The notes beneath the pieces were generated by a model. The model ran no database searches, had not been told where the DNA came from, and saw nothing but the letters and a program-made list of their open reading frames with translations. This document shows positions 10,566-18,640 of a stretch of DNA of 64,000 bases, in pieces. Position numbers and translations under genes: made by a program. This DNA comes from Aedes albopictus (taxonomy: Eukaryota; Arthropoda; Insecta; Diptera; Culicidae), in NCBI RefSeq assembly GCF_035046485.1, contig NC_085136.1:296275080-296339079 (forward strand), written 5' to 3'. Every line of letters begins with the position of its first letter. Within the stretch, counting starts at the first letter, position 1.

Positions 10566-10841
10566 AAATGGTATATGAACCCATACATAACGTATTTAGG
10601 ATATGTGTGGCAAACATGGGCTAGTTCCTTTTTTCGAATGCCGGAATAGCATAAAATTGTTATTTTTTCTTATTGATATAATACAAGTTGTCTATTAGAA
10701 GAATTATTTATCGATATTTGCTATATTTTTATTAGATTTAAAAATGTTGCCAAAAACGGAATCCTTTGTTGCCAAATTCGGGGGGTGCCAAAAACGGAAC
10801 ATGCCAAAAATGGAGCATGCCAAAAACGGAATCCCACTGTA

Positions 10842-12187
10842 TTAGCGTTTGAAATCTGATGCAATTTCGTGACGGTCGCAACATTTTAGATTTTCATTTT
10901 GCACCCGGTACCGTGGTACAGTACCGTACCTTCCCCATAGACGTAGTTTACGTCAAAAAATGTTATGAAACATTTTCTTATGTGGTTTTATAAACAAAAT
11001 ATACGTAAAAAACCTGACACTGACATTCACACCTTGGTAACATATCGTAAAATTCCTCATTTCTTATAAACCATAACAATCCGCTTTATAACATAGCACC
11101 TTAAAGCCAGAAATCAAACCAACATGTGTGTAAACAAAACCGTAAAATCTTAAACCACACCCTTCGATGAGCATACCAAAGTGGCTGCATCTCCACTGGC
11201 TGAGAAACAAAAAGCCCATTGTTATTCATTTCTCCCGTTGTGGCAGATCAAATCATCGTTTAGAGGTGCTCCACCGCCGCACCGCGGCCTCCCAACCCCA
11301 ATCCGAGATTGGCGCCCATTTGTTTTGTTTGTCGTTTTTATTAGCAGTACCTACCTGCCTGAGTGTAGAGATTCGATTGTACGCCGGGACGCCGGGCGGC
11401 CTGAAGTGGAACCGAAGTTTGTTTGGTTTTCGGAGTATTTTCCCACTCGTCGGTAACCAAGGCACGCCAGCCACCATCGTCATCGTCACTTCGTTTCCCC
11501 CCCAGTGCAATGTGTTTCTTTCACTTTCGTTCGATGATGTCGTAATTTGCATGCCACCCGCCAACGACTTCGTCGTCGTCGTCGCCGTCATCATCTCCGT
11601 TCGTCGTAACTTCTTCAGCTGATGGTGGAGACTTTCTCCTGCTTCAACACTATGCCTTGGGGGTGCTTGGTCCCAGTGCGGGGAGTTTTATTTTCGGAAT
11701 TCTTCTGTCGTGATTCACCGTTGATTAGCTAAGAAATCGTCCCTGAATAATCGTTGTTTCTGTTTTCGGTAATGGTGATTTTTTTCTTGGATTGAGCTAA
11801 CAATCGTTATTGTCAGTACTGGTAAATGAAAACAAAAATAAAATTTAGCATGCAAATTTTATGTTTTACTTTGCTATTGATGCAGATAGACGAAGGTATG
11901 ATTCAGAATCAGTTTGAGACAATTTGTCATAACCTGTACATTTTTTAATTTTTGCTCTGAGCTTTAAAATCAATGTAACTGATCGACCTGGTACACTGAA
12001 AATAGCGTGCCTACACAGCCATAATACTAGATGGTAATTTGGCACCAACATCCGAATTATCAACTCACACGTGAAATCTGTGCTGCTGTGAAACTTGATG
12101 TGTATCAGTTGAGAACACTCAACGGCTGCTGCAGACCATCTTCAATAGATTCCTGCTGTATGTAATTCGTGCATGGTGGCCTGCCAA
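10842..12187. other. No recognised gene; GC-richer island
   Basis: 11160-11640 is GC-richer than its surroundings and has long frames on both strands (151 residues plus, 113 minus) made of low-complexity text, including a GTC/GAC trinucleotide run near 11565-11600. No domain, splice pattern or start context supports either frame. It could be a non-coding exon or promoter region of a host gene. The rest is AT-rich sequence without visible structure apart from a small GTACCGTGGTAC palindrome near 10908. Confidence 0.35.
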
Positions 12188-12191
12188 TTGG

Positions 12192-12348
12192 GGGCTGTCC
12201 ATAAACCACGTGGTCATTTTTTTGGGACTTTTCACCCCCCCCCCCCCCCCCCCGCGTGGTCATTAGTTCATACAAAAATTTTTATTTGTCCATACAAAAT
12301 GGTCATTGGCCGAACCCCCCCAATGACCACGTGGTTTATGGACAGCCC
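12192..12348. mobile_element. Palindromic MITE, TTG(G) duplication (copy 3)
   Basis: GGGCTGTCCATAAACCACGT at the left is inverted at the right (ACGTGGTTTATGGACAGCCC). TTGG flanks both ends (12188-12191, 12349-12352). It contains a run of C at 12235-12253 in place of the G-rich arm. Same class as copies 1, 2, 4, 5 and 6. Confidence 0.75.
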
Positions 12349-12359
12349 TTGGATCTCGT

Positions 12360-12650
12360 CGATGTCATCAAAAGCCGATAGCGACAGAAATTCAGGAGCG
12401 AAAGTGGAGGTGGGTCGGCCACACTCTACATAGAGTCGGAAACAAAATCTGCAAGCAAGCGTTTGATTAAAACCCAACAGGACATCACAGCAGAGGCTAA
12501 TGGAGGCGCAGCCTCAAAAACGAAATCAAGCAAGTCGAAAGGAAATTCCTTGGCAATAGGTCAAGGCGATGGCGAGCAATCGCCCAGGATGGAGATCTTT
12601 TAATTCGGCCCTCTGCACCACCACCTCAGAACTGAAAGTAAGTAAGTAAC
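12360..12650 (+). pseudogene. 3' end of a non-LTR retrotransposon
   Basis: Plus-strand translation around 12499-12600 gives WRRSLKNEIKQVERKF and RRWRAIAQDGDLL, like the C-terminal end of LINE ORF2 proteins (W-R-x-S-L-K-x-E-I...R-W-R-x-x-x-x-D). It is followed by CGGCCCTCTGCACCACCACCT and a short AAGT repeat, an expected LINE tail. The clade cannot be fixed; RTE or a CR1-like group are options. Confidence 0.45.
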
Positions 12651-12974
12651 TATTGGTTCCCTTATTAGGCATGTGGCTCCTATTTTCGAGGTTCCGTATA
12701 CTATGGTCTTCCGGAAAGTTGGGAGTAATATTAATTGAGGACAACGGCTACGGCGCCAATGAGCAAAAAATACTTGCGTTTTGAAACTTAATACATGAAA
12801 CTGCCGATCTCTCAACTTCATTGGAAGCACCCGCATACTCGCTGATCTACTGAAGGACCGCGGGTTCGACATCATAGGAGGTATGTTGGACCGGACCATG
12901 GTGGGGTAATCATACCCAAGGATGAGAAAAAATCATTCATTTATTTCGTATCCCTCACTCACAACCACGCATAA

Positions 12975-13150
12975 GGGGCTGTCCATTTATTACGTTTCTC
13001 AATTTTTCGACACCAGCACCCACGCCACCAACACCCCACCCCCCCTAGTAAGATTTTTTGTATGAGAACCCAAATATTTTTGAATGGCGCGTGAGATTTC
13101 TCAAACCCCCCCTCCCCCCATAAACCCTTACGAAATTAATGGACAGCCCC
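12975..13150. mobile_element. Palindromic MITE, TAA duplication (copy 4)
   Basis: GGGGCTGTCCATTTATTACG is inverted at the right as CGAAATTAATGGACAGCCCC. TAA lies on both sides (12972-12974, 13151-13153). Paired C-rich blocks CACCCCCCCT-like and CCCCCCCTCCCCCC sit inside. Confidence 0.8.
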
Positions 13151-13153
13151 TAA

Positions 13154-13674
13154 TCTGATGCGAGTGTGCTTCTTCCCCAGCCAAGCAAAATCTTTCCACT
13201 TTCATTGCCCATTCTTTCTGATCGCTGAGCACCGGGCGACGCGAACATCGACCGCCGAATGAATCGCTACCGAATCTGAGTGCCGAAGACAAACGAACCA
13301 ATATTGAATGAATGTTTGCGTTCTGAGTCGGGTGGGAGAACATTCATTTTGGAACGTTCATTTAGCGTTCAGTGGAAGCATTCAGTACTGGGAATTGAAT
13401 CAATGAGTGCATTTTGATTTAATCAGCTGAATGCCACTCGGTAGGTAGTTGAGAGAGCGAACGTTTGTTCGTATACCCCGATGCAAGCTGATTAATTTCA
13501 CACTCTATTTGTTTCTCTCCTGATTCGCTTCGGTGGCGAGCCGTTCGTATTGTGTTCGTTCTTAGTGCGCCATGCTATTGGGTTGTTGGCGTTCTTTTTG
13601 CTATTTTGCATCGCCGGCATTCGGGTGAGCGAATGAGTTTTCCCATGCTTGATCATACCATCTGCTGAGAGCTG
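13154..13674. other. No recognised gene
   Basis: GC-moderate sequence with repeated GAATGAATG and CATTCA motifs between 13250 and 13440. Frames on the minus strand are short and unlike known proteins. Confidence 0.3.
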
Positions 13675-15705
13675 GGAACAACTGGTAGGCAAACTGCAGA
13701 AGCGCGTGATTGATTGGCGGCCGATCGACGAAAGAATGTACAGATGGATCAAGGATTGATTCTTCTACTTCAGCCTAATCACCGTGCACAACTCTCACTC
13801 CGAAAGCACTGACGATGACAATAAGGGCGCATTCTATTCGCAGATCGAACGCAAATACGACCGCTACCCAAGGCACGACATCGAGATCATCATATGAAAC
13901 CTAAACGTTCACCACGGTCAGGAGGAGGACCTTGGATCAAAGACGATTGGAAAGTTCAGTGCCCATGGTGCACCTGCTGACGGACGAAAACGAACTACTG
14001 CTCATCGATTGCGCGGCCTCTGAGAACATGGTCATTCGTAACACATTTTATCAATACAGGCCCTTTATCGTTACACGTAGAGATCACCACAGCATATGGA
14101 GTTGCAAATCTACCATGTTCTGATTCAATGTTGCTGAACACTGATGAAACATGCGAAGGGCGATGAATATTGCTTCGCCATGTACATGTGAACTGCGAGT
14201 GAACAGGTTTGCCAATGCTTGAGCTTTGTTCGTCATCAACAAAGCGTCGTCGTCGCTCGTTACGACTGGAAAAAAAAAACTTCATCGCCCGAAGACATGA
14301 TTGCTTTGATGCATCATGCATGCTCTTCGCGAAGATCAGAAAACCATTCGCACGAGCAGCTTCGTGAACGGCACCCGCTGCAAGGCATTCTAGCTAACAT
14401 GCTACCCTGGTACCTGCTAAATAAAAATGGTCATATTTTTGCCATTTTATCGCCGATTCTAGCAATCTTGGGCTAATTCGATTCAAAAAATCACCTTCTA
14501 CTGAGAGGGGGAGCCGGAGCGGTCACCGAGGATTGCGGAAAATCCGGATTTCGGCGTAGAATTTTAATGCCTGATGCCAGGACTTTCCCAACCAGATTAA
14601 CCGCAACGCAACTGTCAAAATGCACTCGCAACGAAGAGGACGATTGAAGGAATGAGCACCATGAACGAATGGAAGTCGCATGTGGTCTGCACAAATGATC
14701 AACTTACTTCCTCGTTCACTGCTCCCATTGACTTGCTAGAGTGTTCTTCGCGAAGCATAAATGAAAAAACGAATGCTTGTGAATAATGGATCGCGAAGAT
14801 GCAAAAATGAATGCTCGCGAGGAAGATCCAATGCAACATTGTTCTGATTGATAACGGCACTTTTCCGACATTTTCGACGTCCCTATCGTGGCACTAACGT
14901 CGACTCGATCACAACCCGATGATGGTCAAACTACTCCCAAAGCATTCCGTCATCAACAATGTACCGCACCGGCGGCCACCACGATACAAACAAGAGCGAC
15001 TGAAGCAATCGGATATCGCCTCAGCATGCGCGCAAAACCTAGAAACAGCGTTGCCAGATGAGGGCGAGCTTGATGTTGCCCCTCTACAGGACTGCTGGTG
15101 TGCAGTTAAAGCAGTCATCAACTATGCAGCCGAGAGCACCATCAGGAACGTGGAATGAGCTGGACGGAACCAATCGATGGTCCAACAAGGAGTGTAGAGC
15201 GATTTTACAAAAGAAAAACGCAACGTGGGCGGTAATGCTGCAGCATTGAGCCCGATAGAATGTGGAAATATTCAAACCCGCATCTTTTAGAAGGAAAAAT
15301 TGAAGCGTGGGAAAGATTGCTATCCCGTTCTCAAGAAACGCGGAAGTTCTACCAGAAGCTTAAAGCATCCCATGACGGCTGCGTGCCGCGAGCCGAAATC
15401 TATAAGGGCTTGGGTGGGAGTCTCTTGACGGACGGACGAACGTGAGGTGATTGAAAGAAGATAGCAGCACTTCAATGCGCACCAGAATGGCGAGGAGAAA
15501 GCATATTCGGGAGATCAAGACCACGGTTACATCAGTGCAGTCGAGGACGGAACTTATTCAACTTTTAAGAACGATGGCCAAAGTCGAAAGAAAACGGCGG
15601 ACAAGGCATGTTGGAAGAATGCCCGACAACAACCCTGCAAAGATGGTGTTCGCCACAATTCGGTTTGCACAAGAAGGCATGGAGCGCAAATAGCAGGATG
15701 GGTGG
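13675..15705 (+). pseudogene. RTE-clade LINE, internally deleted copy
   Basis: Three segments of an RTE ORF2 appear in order. The AP endonuclease domain runs from about 13685 to 14112 (VIDWRPIDERM, AFYSQIERKYDRYPRHDIE, then IIRNTFYQY), is interrupted by an hAT-like element, and resumes at 14850 (RRPYRGTNVDSDHNP, where SDH is the conserved endonuclease end). A linker follows to about 15460 (RKFYQKLKASHDGCVPRAEI). The C-terminus then comes at once (15590-15690, HVGRMPDNNPAKMVF), so nearly the whole reverse transcriptase domain is deleted. Stops and frameshifts are present. Close homologue of the copy at 23830-25432. Confidence 0.8.
14126..14841. mobile_element. hAT-like element inside the RTE endonuclease
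   Basis: Short terminal inverted repeats CAATGTTGC and GCAACATTG, with an 8-bp duplication TTCTGATT at 14118-14125 and 14842-14849. Removing it rejoins the RTE endonuclease domain. 716 bp, no transposase frame; contains TTCGCGAAG-type palindromes. The 8-bp duplication suggests hAT. Confidence 0.7.
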
Positions 15706-16064
15706 AACTCATGGTGCGTGATATTTTTTATAGAATGAGAAAATCTACTGATCAGATACCCAAGAGATGGGTCCTCGGATTGGATGGGGATCATTAAAAA
15801 ATCATTCTCTCTCTTTCTTACCTTCGCGATACACGCGTTAGGGATGGATTCGAGAAGTGGAGGCGTACACGAGTACTCTCTATTGGCAACCGTTTCAACA
15901 GCTATCGTCTTGAGTTTTCCTCTCTCTCCTGGAATATTTGGTCCTGGTTAGTACTATAGACTACCGGTTGCACTCTAGCTCCCGTATGAGGAGGGGGTTA
16001 ACTCAACTTGCTGTTGGTCGACCCGCCATTTTCTTTGTAATTCAAGTACGATCTTTACCGCATA
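15706..16064. other. No recognised gene
   Basis: Sequence between the RTE copy and the R1-like LINE piece. It may include decayed R1 3' sequence, but no motif was clear. Confidence 0.3.
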
Positions 16065-16480
16065 TCTCATGCATACTACCTGCGGACTACCAACTCCGTT
16101 TTGCGGTGCACGAGTGCCAGCTGTCTCGACCTTATCCAGTTCTCCATTATGTCAATTGAGTGCTCTGCTATTAGTTCCACTTCCTCTATCGACTCGTCGA
16201 ATACCACGAGGGTAATATCAACGGCAATACCGACCAGCCTCACGCCCTGTGGAATCTTGAGTCTCAATACGCCATCATACGCCGCGTTCTATTACCGGGC
16301 CCAGGATGAAACGCTAAGGTACCCGCTGAGGTAGCACCTCTCGCCTTCCTCGGTGTCATAGTTTAGCACCCTATTTTGCAATTAACTCTCCAGTACCCGG
16401 CATAGGCTATCCGGGTCTCCTAGGTGGTGGATAGCGCACTCAATGGCAGCACAGCTAACGCTGCTGAAGGTATTATTCGG
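16065..16480 (-). pseudogene. R1-like LINE reverse transcriptase, C-proximal piece
   Basis: Minus-strand translation shows ECAIHHLGDPDSLCRVLE, then YDTEEGERCYLSG, AAYDGVLRLKIPQGV, RLVGIAVDITLVV (catalytic ADD block changed to AVD), ESIEEVELIAEHSI and LALVHRKTELVV. The order matches R1/I-group LINE RT domains 4-7. It has in-frame stops and the catalytic aspartate pair is damaged, so it is inactive. It appears to continue the piece at 17800-18640 after an insertion of about 1.3 kb. Confidence 0.7.
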
Positions 16481-16494
16481 TTTAGGGACAAAAC

Positions 16495-16555
16495 GTCCGT
16501 CCAAAGGGACAAAACGTCGATAGGGAGAAAACGTCGAAATGACAAAACGTTGAAA
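16495..16555 (+). repeat. Short direct repeat GACAAAACGTC
   Basis: Four imperfect copies of GGGACAAAACGTCG spaced 15-19 bp apart, followed by TTGAAAAC. The style is like the terminal repeats of the element at 48808-50849 (CATTTCCCCGAA), so this may be the end of another element of that kind. No second end was found. Confidence 0.5.
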
Positions 16556-17130
16556 ACAAGTAATCTAAGCAAATAGTAAATTCTTTATTCTTTTAAAGGA
16601 AACCCATTCTTTCAGTTGAAACTGCCGACTATCTCAGGCGGAAGCCTTCCTATGACTCCCTAACAACACCTCAGGGTCGGCATGCTTCTTGACCGGTTCT
16701 TCACGGGCAGGGAATATTCGCACTGTCGTAAAAGACTCACGTGACGTTAATTTTACGCTTATTTATTCCCCGACTTCTACGACCTCTTCTTCCCCTATAC
16801 TTTCCACCATTCTTTATATCTACTCTAACCTGTCTTTTTCCTTTCCTTACTTCTTCGGGGACCCTTCTGTTACCAACTTCTAAAAACTTTCACCATTACG
16901 CAGCGGTCGGAATTTTCGCTGATTCTCACGAAAATAGAATTCTCCCTCACGCCAATTTTCAGCGAAATCTGGCTTGAGAAATCTCCCGCACAAAGAGCAG
17001 AGCGAAAACATTTTTTCACTCACTCCCAAAGGTGCGATAATTTCGTTTGCCCTTTGTCGGCCGGTTATGTTGTTTTTCCTTGACTCATATGACGCCGACG
17101 ATGATTGGTTTTATGCAGTATATTTTCTAC
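16556..17130. other. No recognised gene
   Basis: Part of the insertion that separates the two R1-like RT pieces. The pyrimidine-rich run at 16750-16870 gives overlapping frames that look non-coding. Confidence 0.3.
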
Positions 17131-17134
17131 ACCC

Positions 17135-17240
17135 TCTGTGTGGTTGGCGTGGTGGTGTGGATAGAGTGCGCGTGTCGCGTATGTTTTTAGTAATGTTTCA
17201 GGTTCGAATCCCGTAGCGGGCACAATTTTTGTTAATCTGC
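17135..17240 (+). mobile_element. tRNA-like SINE head
   Basis: A-box-like GTGGTGTGGATAGAGTGCG near 17150 and B box GGTTCGAATCCC at 17201-17212, followed by CGGGCACAATTTTTGTTA. It resembles the minus-strand tRNA-like unit at 29900-30005, whose B box is followed by GCGGAACAATTTTTGTTA. It is too altered for a working tRNA. Confidence 0.6.
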
Positions 17241-17799
17241 TTTGAAAAGATTTTCGTGAAAATTGGGTGAGAGAAAATTTAACAGAACGAAAAGAAATTA
17301 TCTGCAGGTTGAAGCGATTTTCTGTTATCATGAATCGCTACTGTCGAAAGAAGTGCTGGAGGGGAAAAGTGTTCCTCAAGCAAAATAGTGAAAATAAGCT
17401 CTCCCGCCGCCGTGAGAATAGCCATATTTCGTATCGCTGAAACGAGAATTACGAACCCTGCCATTACGTCACAACTTCCTTTAGGGTGGCTACGATGGCG
17501 GTCTTTAACTATCGTCGACCGCATCTCTGGCACCTTAGAGTGGCGATGGCGATTATCGAGCCCATTGTTCCTTCAAGGGCGTCTAGTTTGGTTTACGGCG
17601 GAACTTGGTCGTACTTTCCAACATAAGAGGAGAGTGGAGGTGGTGCCTTCATCATTTAGATTCGAAGTTCTGTTCAAAATAGCGGGATTCTGCTCTCCTT
17701 CTCCGCAATTAATCAGGTATACACACATGATATGGTAGGTATTCCACACAATACTTTTTACTCAGTATTTTCAGTTGGTGGTTTCAACACGAGTCTGTA
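17241..17799. other. No recognised gene
   Basis: Likely the body of the SINE or of a short element and flanking debris inside the R1-like LINE. A 116-residue plus frame at 17388-17738 has no recognisable feature. Confidence 0.3.
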
Positions 17800-18640
17800 G
17801 CATCATGGAATGCAATATCTGTCACTGGCCTTCAGCGCTTGGGCAGTGACTCGTGATAACGAGACAATATTCGTGTGCCCCAGTTCATCGCGCTGTTGTA
17901 TTTTGTACAAAACGTTGAAAATATCTCGCTTTTCATACACAGCATTAGCGTGATGACTCTTCTGGAAGCCGAACTGGTAATCCGAGAGCCAAGAGTCAAA
18001 GGTATACACCATGATGGCATCCGCCTTGACAGAATGATCCGTTCCAACTGTATCCCGGCGGTGTCCAGAAGGCAGTTGAACTAATCTTTGCCTTTTCCAT
18101 CTCTCCGGAAATTCACATCTGTTTAGTCACATCTGCATAGCTATTCTTAACCTGTCAGGCATCGATGGCCGTCTTGTTGGCTACTGTCAGCATATCGTCC
18201 GGATCCAGAGCCTAGATGCGGAGCCTATGCGACTTCGTTATTGCAATGAGCTCGTCGTTTGTCACCGAGGCGAAGTCCCTTTGGCCGGTTTGGCCAAATT
18301 CGACGGGGGCCGATGGTCTTGTATTTATCATGACGCGGAAACAAAGTTTCCACGATCTTCTGCAGCATCTCAAGGGGGAGCGGAGTGCTGCAGCATCTCA
18401 AGGGGAGCGTTCTGGGGGTGCTGACATGCCCTTCATTTTGGTCATAACTAATATGTAGATATCACCCCATGGGATCGTGTAGGCTGTCTGGCAGAGATTT
18501 TCGAAGCACGCCCGCCTAAGCTCCTTAATCTTACCTTGCTTCATTCCACCCTCACCAGTGAAGAACTCTTTGCATCCTCCTCCTCGCTCTTAGGCAGGAT
18601 GCGCGGAGTTCTGTGAATTCTGGACACCATCAGTAGCTTG
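17800..18640 (-). pseudogene. R1-like LINE reverse transcriptase, N-proximal piece
   Basis: Minus strand from 18640 downward gives MLQKIVETLFPRHDKYKTI, then (in changing frames) VTNDELIAIT, DDMLTVANKTAIDA, ISGEMEKAKI, LLDTAGI, ERIILSR and LSDYQFGFQKS. In R1-clade LINEs this order is the region before the RT and RT blocks 1-3 (KTxKAPGPDGIP, LLPKPGK, LLDTLGK, LERIILNRL, LSxxQFGFRKG). Decayed, many stops. After QFGFQKS a different repeat (shared with 8820-8905) takes over. Confidence 0.65.

Larger units (their letters stand above)
7661..10839. mobile_element. 3.2-kb TA-flanked TIR element (Tc1/mariner/pogo type)
   Basis: The left end CAGTGGGGTTCCGATTTTGG pairs with the right end CCAAAAACGGAATCCCACTG. 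TA flanks both sides (7659-7660, 10840-10841). Several subterminal copies of TGCCAAAAACGGAA occur, four of them near the right end and two decayed ones near the left, like transposase binding sites. No transposase frame was seen, so the element is probably non-autonomous or decayed. It has collected two SINEs (about 8983 and 10045) and two palindromic MITEs (9655 and 10322). The 8820-8905 stretch is shared with 17875-17940. Confidence 0.75.

Noticed and set aside
11253..11594. 113-residue minus frame with acidic/threonine run
   Set aside because: Low-complexity, overlaps an equally long opposite frame, no domain or splice support.
17135..17240. Functional tRNA gene
   Set aside because: A and B boxes are present but acceptor and anticodon stems cannot be formed; the downstream body marks it as a SINE head. 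The same applies to 8983, 10045, 29900 and 56905.
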